DNA of 64,000 bases from Bryobacteraceae bacterium (GTDB lineage: Bacteria > Acidobacteriota > Terriglobia > Bryobacterales > Bryobacteraceae). The DNA is taken from assembly GCA_041394945.1 (NCBI GenBank), contig JAWKHH010000004.1, positions 930,001 to 994,000 of the forward strand, given 5' to 3'. Under the pieces are notes generated by a model. It had not been told where the DNA came from. It saw only the letters and a list, made by a program, of their open reading frames with translations, and ran no database searches. How positions within the stretch are numbered: the stretch's first letter is position 1; the number at the start of each line of letters is the position of its first letter. Positions 43,914-51,775 of this stretch are shown here, one piece after another. Position numbers and translations under genes: made by a program.

Positions 43914-44655
43914 AGAACGGCTCCAGAAAATCCTGGCCCACCTCGGCGTCGCCAGTCGGCGCAAGGCCGAGGAATTGATCGTGCAGGGCAAGGTGCAGGT
44001 CAACGGCAAGACCATCGTCGAACTGGGCTCGAAAGCCGATCCCGAGCGCGACGAAATCCGCGTCATCGGAAAGCACATCCGCCCGCCGCGCCAGAAGTTC
44101 TACGTGCTCCTGCACAAGCCCAAAGGCTGCGTCACCACCACATCGGACCCCGAGCGCCGCGAAACCGTCATGGACCTCGTGCGCGAGATCAAGGAGCGCA
44201 TCTACCCCGTCGGCCGGCTCGACTACAACAGCGAAGGCGCGCTCCTGCTCACCAACGACGGCGATTTCGCCAACGCCATCCTGTCCGCGAAAAGCAAGAT
44301 CAAGAAGATCTACGAAGTGAAGGTGAACGGCTACCTGACGCCCGAACAGGAGGATCACTTCCGCGCCGGCATCCCGCTTCACGGCCGCCGCACCCGCCCC
44401 TGTGGACTGCGTCTTTCGCGCCGCGCCGAGAACCCCTGGTACGAAGTGACGCTCGAGGAAGGCCGCACCCACCAGATCCGTGACATGTTCGCCCACTTCG
44501 GCCGCCTCGTCGAAAAGCTTCGCCGCACCCAGATCGGGTTCCTCAAGCTCGGCACGCTCCCCCCTGCCGAATGGCGTCTGCTCACGGCCGACGAGCTCCG
44601 CCAGTTTCAGAAGGTCCTGGGTATCAAACTGGATCTCAAACTGGAACTCAAGTGA
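43906..44655 (+). CDS. rluB: 23S rRNA pseudouridine synthase (RluB/RsuA family)
   Basis: 249 residues from ATG 43906, overlapping scpB by eight bases. N-terminal S4 RNA-binding domain (LQKILAHLGVASRRKAEELI) and a catalytic domain with PVGRLDYNSEGALLLTNDG, where Asp106 is the nucleophile. RluB acts on helix 89 of 23S rRNA; the related RluE/RluF/RsuA subfamilies are less likely given length and the scpAB context, where RluB is a common neighbour. The gene stop overlaps the next start (GTGA). Confidence 0.92.
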   Translation: MPEERLQKILAHLGVASRRKAEELIVQGKVQVNGKTIVELGSKADPERDEIRVIGKHIRPPRQKFYVLLHKPKGCVTTTSDPERRETVMDLVREIKERIYPVGRLDYNSEGALLLTNDGDFANAILSAKSKIKKIYEVKVNGYLTPEQEDHFRAGIPLHGRRTRPCGLRLSRRAENPWYEVTLEEGRTHQIRDMFAHFGRLVEKLRRTQIGFLKLGTLPPAEWRLLTADELRQFQKVLGIKLDLKLELK

Positions 44656-45047
44656 ACGAGATCGAACCGCTCCTGCGCGGATCGAAAACCATCGCCGTGG
44701 TCGGCCTGTCCAGCAGCCCGTTCCGTCCCAGCTTCGGCGTCAGCCGCTACATGCAGTCGCAGGGCTACCGTATTATTCCGGTGAATCCCAACGAAACCGT
44801 GGTGCTCGACGAGACGTGTTACCCGGACCTCGACAGCGTGCCCCAGTCCGTGGACATCGTCAATATCTTCCGCCGCCCCGATCAGGTAATCCCCGTCGTC
44901 GAGGCTGCTATCCGCATCGGCGCCAAGGCCGTGTGGATGCAGGAAGGCGTCGTGAACGAGGAGGCGGCGGAGTTGGCGCGGCAGGCCGGCCTCGTGGTCG
45001 TGATGGATCGCTGCATTCTGAAGGACCACCGCCGACTGAAGCCCTGA
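44652..45047 (+). CDS. CoA-binding domain protein (YccU-like)
   Basis: 131 residues from a GTG overlapping the rluB stop. A single Rossmann-like CoA-binding domain: IAVVGLSSSPFRPSFGVSRYM, then IIPVNP, VDIVNIFRRPDQV and GAKAVWMQEG. Standalone proteins of this kind (E. coli YccU type) have no settled function; the domain resembles the succinyl-CoA synthetase alpha N-terminus. Last gene of the scpAB-rluB unit. Confidence 0.85.
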   Translation: MNEIEPLLRGSKTIAVVGLSSSPFRPSFGVSRYMQSQGYRIIPVNPNETVVLDETCYPDLDSVPQSVDIVNIFRRPDQVIPVVEAAIRIGAKAVWMQEGVVNEEAAELARQAGLVVVMDRCILKDHRRLKP

Positions 45048-45081
45048 CCGGAGCCCGCCGCCAATTCGCGTCCGCGACCCG

Positions 45082-46242
45082 CTACGACAAGTTGTAAACC
45101 CGCTCCCCGTCCAGATACACCGACTCCACGCTCACCTCCCCCGCCGCCGCGTCGAACTGAAACAGAACAAAATCCGCCCGATCCCCCGGCTGGATCCCGC
45201 GCTGCCGCCCCGGTATGCGGCACACCCGGGCCGGATTCCGAGCCGCCATCGCAATCGCCTCGAACAATTGCAACCCGGCGAGCCGCGTCAGGTTCCCCAC
45301 GCCCTTGTGCATCTTCAGCGACGAACCCGCCAGCCGCGTCTGTCCCACCAGCGTCACGCTGTCGTCCGGATGCAGCTCAACGTCCACCTCGCCCAGCCGG
45401 TAGCGTCCCGGGTCGCACCCTGCCGGCATTACCGCGTCCGTCACCAGGATCGATCGCTCCACGCCCTTCGCGCGAATCGCCGGCTTCAGGAACGCCTGCG
45501 GCAGGTGGATCCCGTCCACGATGAAGCTCGCCGCCAGCCGGTCGTCGGCCAGTTGATCCCAGATGTAGTTCGGATGCCGGCGCAGCACCGTATGCGCCCC
45601 GTTCCCGAGATGCGTCGACGTCGTCGCGCCCGCCCGCACCGCGTCGTCGATCTGTTCTGCGGTGGCCTTGGTATGTCCGATCGCAATCACCACCTGGTTG
45701 CGCACCGCATGCTCGATGTAGCCGGTGATTTCCGGCCATTCCGGCGACACCGTCACCATCTTGATCAGCCCGCCTGAAATGTCGATCCAACGGTCCAGCT
45801 CATCCGTGTCCGGCGCGCGCACGCAACCCACCGGATGTGCCCCACGGGGACCGTCCTCGGCCGAAATATGCGGACCCTCGATGTGCAGCCCGGCAATCGC
45901 CCGGCCCTCGAGCGGCAACTCCTCCTTTGCCTTGGCCAGATTCGCAATCGCGCCCGACATTGTGTCGCGCGATCCCGTGATCACCGTCGGCAGCAACCGC
46001 GTCACGCCGGTGGCGAACTGCACGCGGATCGATCGCGCGATATCCTCCACCGTCGCCCCGGGCGCGCAGTAATCCACGCCGCCGAACCCGTTCACCTGGA
46101 TGTCGATCCAACCCGGCGAAATGTAATTCGTCGCCTTGGCCGGAGGCAGCAGCGGCTCCACCGAGGCGATCACTTCGTTGAACGTCGCTTCGATCGACTG
46201 GCCGGTGGTCGGATCAATTCCGGAACAGGACGCAAGATTCAT
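45082..46242 (-). CDS. nagA: N-acetylglucosamine-6-phosphate deacetylase
   Basis: 386 residues. Removes acetate from N-acetylglucosamine 6-phosphate in amino-sugar recycling (cytoplasm). It has the NagA-type N-terminal strand GWIDIQVNGFGG, the metal/catalytic block LHIEGPHIS (His120, Glu122), GHTKATAEQ, THLGNGAH and LVTDAVMP with the catalytic Asp. The C-terminal small beta domain (PGDRADFVLFQFD) is present. No nagB or PTS gene is near. The upstream gap 46243-46465 contains an operator-like palindrome. Some amidohydrolases annotated NagA act on other N-acyl amino sugars. Confidence 0.88.
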   Translation of the reverse strand: MNLASCSGIDPTTGQSIEATFNEVIASVEPLLPPAKATNYISPGWIDIQVNGFGGVDYCAPGATVEDIARSIRVQFATGVTRLLPTVITGSRDTMSGAIANLAKAKEELPLEGRAIAGLHIEGPHISAEDGPRGAHPVGCVRAPDTDELDRWIDISGGLIKMVTVSPEWPEITGYIEHAVRNQVVIAIGHTKATAEQIDDAVRAGATTSTHLGNGAHTVLRRHPNYIWDQLADDRLAASFIVDGIHLPQAFLKPAIRAKGVERSILVTDAVMPAGCDPGRYRLGEVDVELHPDDSVTLVGQTRLAGSSLKMHKGVGNLTRLAGLQLFEAIAMAARNPARVCRIPGRQRGIQPGDRADFVLFQFDAAAGEVSVESVYLDGERVYNLS

Positions 46243-46356
46243 GTTTTATTCACAAGTTTGGCACAGGGGATGGCCCCTAAACAACTCAAACGGCGCAAGA
46301 TACTTCTGTGCGAAACGCTCCCCGCGCATCGTTTTCCGCTGGCGTAGCCCCTCGTA

Positions 46357-46369
46357 AGTTGGTACAACT
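46357..46369. promoter_or_regulatory. AGTTG-GTA-CAACT palindrome upstream of nagA
   Basis: A perfect five-base-arm inverted repeat about 115 bases before the nagA start, in the 223-base gap after ilvE. It is spaced like a GntR/LacI-type operator. The gap also holds a 75-codon open frame (46239-46466, minus) with no recognisable family, not called as a gene. Confidence 0.32.
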
Positions 46370-46465
46370 GATAACGATCCGAAGCGAGCGCGGTGAAGTG
46401 CCGGGAAATCTCGGGGGAGGTGACCGGTGATATGCCGCGCTCGCCGATCCTCTCCCCATCCGCCA

Positions 46466-47401
46466 TCAGGCGCTTACCGTCTGCGGCACGGGCGTCAGCC
46501 AGGCATAGCGATCTTCCGCCCTGCCTTCCACGATCGCGAAGAAGTCTTCCTGCAATTGCTGCGTCACCGGACCCCGCCGGCCCGCGCCGATCTGCATCCG
46601 ATCCACCGATCGCACCGGCGTCACTTCGGCGGCCGTGCCCGTAAAGAAGATCTCATCGGCGATGTATAGCATCTCGCGGAGAATGTTCGTCTCCACCACC
46701 GGGATCTTCCGGTCCCGCGCCAGCGTCAGCACCGAGTCGCGCGTGATGCCCGCCAGCACCGACGCCGAAAGCGGCGGCGTGTAGATCGTTCCGTCGCGAA
46801 TCACAAAGATGTTTTCGCCGGAGCCCTCGCTGATGAAGCCCGACGTATCCAGCGCGATCCCTTCCGCGTAGCCGTTCGCGTCGGCCTCCATCCGGATCAA
46901 TTGCGAACTCAGGTAATTCCCGCCGGCCTTCGATAGCGTCGGCATCGTGTTCGGCGCGTTCCGGTTCCAGCTCGAAATGCAAACGTCCACACCTTGCGCC
47001 AGCGCTTCCGGACCCAGATACTTGCCCCACTCCCAGCACGCCACGTACACCTCGATCGGGTTGTTCCGCGGCAGCACGCCGATATCGCCGTAGCCGCGCA
47101 GCACGATCGGGCGGATGTAGCAGGACTTGAGCTTGTTGAGCGCCACCAGATCGACCATCGCCTGCGACAACTGGTCGAGCGAAAAGCCGAGGCCGTCAAT
47201 CCGATAGATACGGGCGGAGTCTATCAGCCGCCGTACGTGTTCCCGAAGCCGGAAGATAGCCGGTCCGGAAGCCGTCTCGTAACAACGGATTCCCTCGAAA
47301 ACCGAGCTCCCGTAGGAGACCACGTGGGAAAGTACGTGGATCTTCGCCTCGTTCCACGGGATAAACTTTCCATTGTGCCAGATGCGCTCTGTTGGCGTCA
47401 T
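46466..47401 (-). CDS. ilvE: branched-chain amino acid aminotransferase
   Basis: 311 residues, fold-type IV PLP enzyme for the last step of Leu/Ile/Val synthesis. Motifs: HVVSYGSSVFEGIRCYE near the N-terminus, PLP-binding Lys158 in LSKAGGNYLSS, and GFISEGSGENIFVIRDG, which binds the PLP phosphate. IlvE length and the FEGIR motif separate it from D-amino acid aminotransferase and aminodeoxychorismate lyase. Its ATG (47401) is preceded by a perfect TATAAT six bases upstream and no ribosome binding site, so it may be translated from a leaderless mRNA. Divergent from the M48 protease gene. Confidence 0.93.
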   Translation of the reverse strand: MTPTERIWHNGKFIPWNEAKIHVLSHVVSYGSSVFEGIRCYETASGPAIFRLREHVRRLIDSARIYRIDGLGFSLDQLSQAMVDLVALNKLKSCYIRPIVLRGYGDIGVLPRNNPIEVYVACWEWGKYLGPEALAQGVDVCISSWNRNAPNTMPTLSKAGGNYLSSQLIRMEADANGYAEGIALDTSGFISEGSGENIFVIRDGTIYTPPLSASVLAGITRDSVLTLARDRKIPVVETNILREMLYIADEIFFTGTAAEVTPVRSVDRMQIGAGRRGPVTQQLQEDFFAIVEGRAEDRYAWLTPVPQTVSA

Positions 47402-47407
47402 TTCGCT

Positions 47408-47413
47408 ATTATA
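47408..47413 (-). promoter_or_regulatory. TATAAT -10 of ilvE, predicting a leaderless transcript
   Basis: A consensus -10 on the minus strand separated by six bases from the ilvE ATG. No good -35 is present; the inverted repeat at 47421-47438 occupies that position, so activator or repressor control is likely. Confidence 0.55.
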
Positions 47414-47420
47414 GCTTGGG

Positions 47421-47438
47421 AGACGTGTTCCAACGTCT
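47421..47438. promoter_or_regulatory. AGACGT-N6-ACGTCT inverted repeat between ilvE and the M48 protease gene
   Basis: Six-base perfect arms separated by GTTCCA. It sits across the ilvE -35 region and in the leader of the divergent protease gene, so one regulator could act on both. Confidence 0.42.
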
Positions 47439-47454
47439 TAGGAGAGTGCAAACG

Positions 47455-48819
47455 ATGAGACTATTCCTTCTGATCCTGACGGCCATGCTTGCATCGGGCG
47501 TGCAAAATCTTGCCGAAGCCCAAAACAAGAAACCGCGAACCCTGAAACCCGGCTTCAACCTTTTCAGCAAGGAGCAGGACGTCCAAATGGGTCAGGAGTA
47601 CGCCAAGCAGGTGGAGCAGCAGATGGTGGTCATCACGGACCCCACTGTCTCCGGCTTCGTCGAACGCATCGGCAAGAAGCTCGCGTCGACCGCCGAGGCC
47701 GGCGGCTTCCCCTATTCGTTCAAGGTGGTTCAGGAAGATTCCATCAACGCCTTCGCCCTCCCCGGCGGACCCACTTTCACGCACACTGGGCTCATTGTGG
47801 CCGCCGATAACGAAGGCCAGATCGCCGGCGTTCTCGCCCATGAGATTTCCCACGTCGCGCTCCGCCACGGCACCAACCAGGCCTCCAAGGCGAATCTTCT
47901 CCAATTACCCGCCATGCTCGGCGCCCAGATGGCCGGCGGAGGCATCACTGGCATGCTCGCCCAGCTTGGCGTCGGCCTCGGAGCCAATTCGCTCATCCTG
48001 AAGTTCTCCCGGAACGCCGAACGCGATGCCGACCTGCTCGGTACCCGCATCATGTCCGCCGCCGGATACAACCCCATCGAGATGGCGCGCTTTTTCGAAA
48101 AGCTCGAAGCCGAAACCGGGAAGTCGAGCCGACTGTCGGAATTCCTCTCCGACCACCCCAACCCCGGCAATCGCGTCAAAGCCGTCTCCGAAGAGATCAC
48201 GATGCTGCCGCAGCGCAACTACGACGCCGATTCCGGCCAGATCGGCGCCGTCAAGAAGGCCATCGAACGCCTCCCGAAAGTCGCCAAGCCGCAGCAGTCC
48301 CAGGGCGGCGTCAGCGCCACCGGCGACCCCAAGAATATCTCCGCCGCCCGGCCCAACCGCCAGTTGAAGGAATTCAAGAGCCAGGAGATCGTCTTCGGCT
48401 ATCCGCAGAACTGGCAGGTCATGCAGCAGCAGCAGGGCGGGTCTATCACCATCGCCTCATCGGCCGGGATGTTCCAGAACGGCGCGCTCGCCTATGGCGT
48501 CATCGCCGACGCGGTCCAGGTACAGCAGCGCGACCTTCGCGCCAATACGGAACAACTCGTCGCCAAGTTCCAGCAGCAGGATCAAGGCTTGCAGGTGATG
48601 GGCAACGCGCAGTCGTTCCGGGTCAACGGACTCAACGCCATGGCTGTCCGCATGCAAGGCGCCTCGGCCTTCGAAGGACAGCACGAAGCGCTGATCCTCG
48701 TCACCACCGATATCCCCGCCGGCATGTTCTACATGCTCTTCATCGCTCCTCAGGGCGATCTCAACAACTCGCAGCCTGTCTTTGACGCGATGATCAATTC
48801 CATTCAGGTCCCGCGCTGA
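47455..48819 (+). CDS. secreted M48 family metalloprotease (BepA/LoiP-like)
   Basis: 454 residues from ATG 47455 with AGGAGAG upstream. Signal peptide MRLFLLILTAMLASGVQ, M48 domain with zinc motif HEISH (129-133) and distal Glu in FSRNAERDADLLG, then a longer C-terminal domain (about 310-454) unlike the TPR of BepA. M48 proteases of this type degrade or rescue misfolded outer-membrane proteins in the periplasm. The upstream frame from 47392 is rejected because it lacks a signal peptide. Two bases of the stop precede the GTG of the next gene, suggesting co-transcription. Confidence 0.88.
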   Translation: MRLFLLILTAMLASGVQNLAEAQNKKPRTLKPGFNLFSKEQDVQMGQEYAKQVEQQMVVITDPTVSGFVERIGKKLASTAEAGGFPYSFKVVQEDSINAFALPGGPTFTHTGLIVAADNEGQIAGVLAHEISHVALRHGTNQASKANLLQLPAMLGAQMAGGGITGMLAQLGVGLGANSLILKFSRNAERDADLLGTRIMSAAGYNPIEMARFFEKLEAETGKSSRLSEFLSDHPNPGNRVKAVSEEITMLPQRNYDADSGQIGAVKKAIERLPKVAKPQQSQGGVSATGDPKNISAARPNRQLKEFKSQEIVFGYPQNWQVMQQQQGGSITIASSAGMFQNGALAYGVIADAVQVQQRDLRANTEQLVAKFQQQDQGLQVMGNAQSFRVNGLNAMAVRMQGASAFEGQHEALILVTTDIPAGMFYMLFIAPQGDLNNSQPVFDAMINSIQVPR

Positions 48820-49440
48820 GTGGCGGACTTCGAGGCTGTCCTCTTCGATTTCGACGGCGTCCTCGTCGATAGCGAACCGCTCCACTTCGCCTGCTGGAAC
48901 GAGATCCTGCGGCCGTTCGATTTCCAGCTCACCTGGGACGACTACGCGGCCAATTGCATCGGCGTTTCGGACCGGGCCATGATCGCCGCCCTGTGCCGGG
49001 TGGCCGGCCGTGACGACTGGTTTGACCCCATCTGGGCCGAGTACCCGCGCAAGAAGTCCATCTTCCGCGAACGCATGGTCGAACACGTGCCCATGGCCCA
49101 GGACCTCCGCGGCCTGCTCGCCGAGTTGGGCCGCGAAATGCCTCTCGCCGTGGTCAGCTCGAGCGGACGCCTCGAGATCGAACCCGCGCTCGAAGCCGCC
49201 GGTGTCCGTCATGTCTTTCGCACAATCGTCACCGGCGAAGACGTTGGCAGCCTCAAGCCTTCCCCCGAGCCCTACCGGACCGCGGCGTCGCGGCTCGGTA
49301 TCGCTCACGCCCTCGTCGTCGAGGATTCCGCCGCCGGCATTGCCTCCGGCCGCGCCGCCGGATTCGAGGTCCTCGAAATCGTCCACGCCACCGAAACCGC
49401 CGGCCGCGTCCGCCATCGTCTCGGGCTCCCACTCAAGTAG
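48820..49440 (+). CDS. HAD-family phosphatase (beta-phosphoglucomutase-like)
   Basis: 206 residues, GTG start directly after the protease stop. Motif I DFDGVLVDSEP with nucleophile Asp10 and Asp12, motif II VVSSSGRLE, motif III Lys in GSLKPSPEPYR and motif IV VVEDSAAGIASGRAAG. A small four-helix cap sits between residues 17 and 85. Members hydrolyse small phosphorylated metabolites; the exact substrate cannot be assigned and beta-phosphoglucomutase activity would need extra residues not confirmed here. Confidence 0.87.
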   Translation: MADFEAVLFDFDGVLVDSEPLHFACWNEILRPFDFQLTWDDYAANCIGVSDRAMIAALCRVAGRDDWFDPIWAEYPRKKSIFRERMVEHVPMAQDLRGLLAELGREMPLAVVSSSGRLEIEPALEAAGVRHVFRTIVTGEDVGSLKPSPEPYRTAASRLGIAHALVVEDSAAGIASGRAAGFEVLEIVHATETAGRVRHRLGLPLK

Positions 49441-49456
49441 CGACCCGTTTCTGTCG

Positions 49457-50107
49457 ATGACTCGGATAGCCGAGTTCATGACCGACGACATCCGCCGCGC
49501 CTACGACCTGCTCGAACTGTCGATCACCGCCTGTCCCGACGAGGTGAAAGCCGCCTATCGCGATCTGGTGAAGATCTGGCATCCGGACCGTTTCCAGAAC
49601 GATTCTGATAGCGTGCGGTCTCGTGCTGAGCGGAAACTCAAGGAGATCACCGCCGCCTACGAAAGGCTGCAGGGGATCCATGGCGCCGCCGTCGACAGGC
49701 TGTTGATCCCGATGGATTTTGGCCACACTTGGGGATACGTGGACGAGGCCGGCAAAACGGCGATCCAACCCGAGTACTACGCCGCCCGCGAATTCGTCGA
49801 AGGACTCGCCGCCGTGCTCGCCATCAACCGTTGGGGGTTCATCGATTCGAGCGGTGTCTACCGCGTCACGCCGCTTTATGAGGATTGCTCCGATTTTTCC
49901 GAAGGTCTCGCCGCCGTGAAATGGTACAACCGCTGGGGCTACATCGATCGCGACGGCGCCTTCGTCATCCAACCCCGCTTCCAATCGGCCGGCGATTTCC
50001 GCGACGGTTGGGCCGAGGTCAAGATGGGCGCTCGCGCCGGCAGGGTCAGCCGCGCTGGCGAGATCGTCTTCGACGCCGCCACCGCCGGCCGCCACATCGA
50101 AGGTTGA
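49457..50107 (+). CDS. J-domain protein fused to WG repeats
   Basis: About 216 residues (ATG 49478 would shorten by seven). An N-terminal J-domain with the essential HPD motif (KIWHPDRFQND) at about residues 8-75 is followed by three WG repeats (WGYVDEAGKTAIQP, WGFIDSSGVYRVTP, WGYIDRDGAFVIQP). The J-domain would stimulate a DnaK ATPase; WG repeats are beta-rich modules of unclear ligand. No zinc-finger or DnaJ C-terminal domain, so it is a specialised co-chaperone rather than DnaJ. A strong stem-loop follows the gene. Confidence 0.85.
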   Translation: MTRIAEFMTDDIRRAYDLLELSITACPDEVKAAYRDLVKIWHPDRFQNDSDSVRSRAERKLKEITAAYERLQGIHGAAVDRLLIPMDFGHTWGYVDEAGKTAIQPEYYAAREFVEGLAAVLAINRWGFIDSSGVYRVTPLYEDCSDFSEGLAAVKWYNRWGYIDRDGAFVIQPRFQSAGDFRDGWAEVKMGARAGRVSRAGEIVFDAATAGRHIEG

Positions 50108-50112
50108 CCCGC

Positions 50113-50129
50113 ACGGCCGGTTCGGCCGT
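50113..50129 (+). terminator. ACGGCCG-GTT-CGGCCGT stem-loop
   Basis: Seven perfect pairs and a three-base loop, six bases after the DnaJ-WG stop. No T-run, so a Rho-independent terminator is uncertain. Confidence 0.42.
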
Positions 50130-50203
50130 CCAAAGTCAACGCATCGCTCCGTGCTAGACTCGTTCAACAGTCACCCGACTGTAATGCCGAAAAGGAGCCG
50201 CCG

Positions 50204-51247
50204 TTGCGCACTTCCGAAGTCTTGCAGGCCTGGGGACAGGTTCTAAGAGGCCGCCAGCCCGCACTATCCATCGAAATCACCCGCGAGTGCCCCCTCCGAT
50301 GCCCGGGCTGCTACGCCTACGACGACGCTCACCTGGGCGGCGGCGTCAACCTTCGCTCCCTCGCCGACCGAAAAGGCCAGGCCCTCATTGATGGCGTCCT
50401 CGAAGTGATCGAGCGCGAAAAGCCCATCCACGTCTCCCTCGTCGGTGGTGATCCGCTCGTCCGCTACCGCGAAGTCGAAACCCTCGTGCCCATCCTGCTC
50501 GGCCGCGGCATCCACGTCCAGATCGTCACCAGCGCCTTCCGGCAAATGGCGCCCGAATGGCCCACCATGAAGAACCTCAGCGTCGCCGTTTCCATCGACG
50601 GTCTCCAGCCCGAGCACGACGTCCGCCGCACCCCGGCCACCTACGACCGGATTCTCAAGAACATCGCCGGCCAGTCCATCACGATCCACTGCACCATCAC
50701 CGGACAGATGATGAAACGCGACGGCTATCTCCGCGAGTTCCTCGAGTTCTGGACCCCGCGGCCCGAGATCCGCCGCGTCTGGTTCAGCATGTTCACCCCG
50801 CAAGTCGGCGACGATCTGCCGGAAATGCTCACCCCCGCCGAGCGCCGCCGCGCCATCGACGAGCTGCTGGAGTTGCGCAACCACTTCCCCAAACTCGCCA
50901 TGGGTCCCGGAGTCATCCGCCAGTTCGCCGAGCCCCCCCACTCCCCCGACGACTGCGTCTTCGCGCTCATGACGCAAACCGTTTCCGCAGACCTCACCAC
51001 CAAGATCACGCCCTGCCAGTTCGGCGGCAATCCGGATTGCGCCTCCTGCGGCTGCATGGCCTCCATGGGCCTCGCCGCAGTCGCCAATCACAAACTCGGA
51101 GGAGTGTTCCCCATCGGCGCGCTGCTCAAGGGGTCCATCGCGTTCGGCCGCCGCTTCGGCCGCCCGAGCCCCGCTCCCGCCGCCCCAAATCCGTTCCCCG
51201 TGCTCGAAGAAGGCGCCGGCCAGATGTCCGGCTCTAGGACACCGTGA
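50204..51247 (+). CDS. radical SAM protein with C-terminal cysteine cluster
   Basis: 347 residues, TTG start (50204) with AAGGAG upstream. The radical SAM cluster motif is CPLRCPGC (Cys29, Cys33, Cys36), followed by VGGDPLVRY (SAM-binding GGE-like region) and a barrel. Cysteines 251, 271, 279, 282 and 284 (PCQFGGNPDCASCGC) could bind an auxiliary Fe-S cluster, as in SPASM/twitch enzymes. No peptide precursor gene is adjacent, so the substrate is unknown. The overlap of its last 14 bases with the convergent hcp gene is noted. Confidence 0.83.
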   Translation: MRTSEVLQAWGQVLRGRQPALSIEITRECPLRCPGCYAYDDAHLGGGVNLRSLADRKGQALIDGVLEVIEREKPIHVSLVGGDPLVRYREVETLVPILLGRGIHVQIVTSAFRQMAPEWPTMKNLSVAVSIDGLQPEHDVRRTPATYDRILKNIAGQSITIHCTITGQMMKRDGYLREFLEFWTPRPEIRRVWFSMFTPQVGDDLPEMLTPAERRRAIDELLELRNHFPKLAMGPGVIRQFAEPPHSPDDCVFALMTQTVSADLTTKITPCQFGGNPDCASCGCMASMGLAAVANHKLGGVFPIGALLKGSIAFGRRFGRPSPAPAAPNPFPVLEEGAGQMSGSRTP

Positions 51248-51728
51248 GCGACTGATCGTTCTTGACAACGCTCCACTGGACAGGGCCCTTCTTCTTGAAC
51301 TGCCCGTTCGCCTGCTGCTCGTGATACGTCAGTTCCACCGCTCCGCACCGCAGTGACAGCGACACCACCGGATTCGAATTGGCGGTGAAACTCACCACCG
51401 CGGACTCCACGAAAACCAGCCGCATTTCCTGCCGCCAGTACTCCACGTACTCCGACCCCGAAGCTCGGATCGCCGCCAGAATCGCTCCCTCGTAGTGCTT
51501 GCCGTTCATGCAGTGCACGAAATTGAAGATGTAGGCGGAGTCGAGATGCAGCGTCAGCGAAACGGCGTTGAACTCTCCCTTACCCGAGCCTGCTCCCACA
51601 CCCGTGCCGATCGTGCATGGGTTCGTACCGCCCCACGTGGCGGCCATCACCTCGATCCACCCTACGTAGCCGGCAGTTGTCGACTCGCCGCGCACCTCGG
51701 GCGAGAATTTCAGGTACAGGTTCGTCAT
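51234..51728 (-). CDS. orphan Hcp-family (type VI secretion tube) protein
   Basis: 164 residues from ATG 51728. The Hcp hallmarks are MTNLYLKFSPEVRGESTTAGY, a GWIEV segment and a beta-barrel pattern with LHLDSAYIFNFVHCMNGKHY. Hcp hexamers form the inner tube of type VI secretion systems and sometimes carry effectors. No tss genes occur in this window, so it is an orphan copy. A longer frame to 52058 overlaps the DUF1552 gene and is not Hcp-like. See the start-region stem-loop. Its function with a T6SS or another contractile apparatus elsewhere is open. Confidence 0.85.
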   Translation of the reverse strand: MTNLYLKFSPEVRGESTTAGYVGWIEVMAATWGGTNPCTIGTGVGAGSGKGEFNAVSLTLHLDSAYIFNFVHCMNGKHYEGAILAAIRASGSEYVEYWRQEMRLVFVESAVVSFTANSNPVVSLSLRCGAVELTYHEQQANGQFKKKGPVQWSVVKNDQSLTVS

Positions 51729-51747
51729 AGGATATCGAATAATCCTA
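51728..51747 (-). promoter_or_regulatory. stem-loop sequestering the hcp ribosome binding site
   Basis: On the hcp mRNA UAGGAU pairs with AUCCUA across an eight-base loop; the 3' arm ends at the A of the AUG. The AGGA in the 5' arm is the only Shine-Dalgarno-like sequence. Confidence 0.35.
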
Positions 51748-51775
51748 CGACAGCCGCCTGAATCCGGCAACCGCC

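Noticed and set aside
46239..46466. 75-codon minus-strand frame between ilvE and nagA
   Set aside because: No Shine-Dalgarno or family; it covers the likely nagA promoter region and ends at the nagA start.
51234..51728. Complete type VI secretion locus around hcp
   Set aside because: No TssB/C, ClpV, VgrG or baseplate genes are present within 10 kb; only an orphan hcp is supported.
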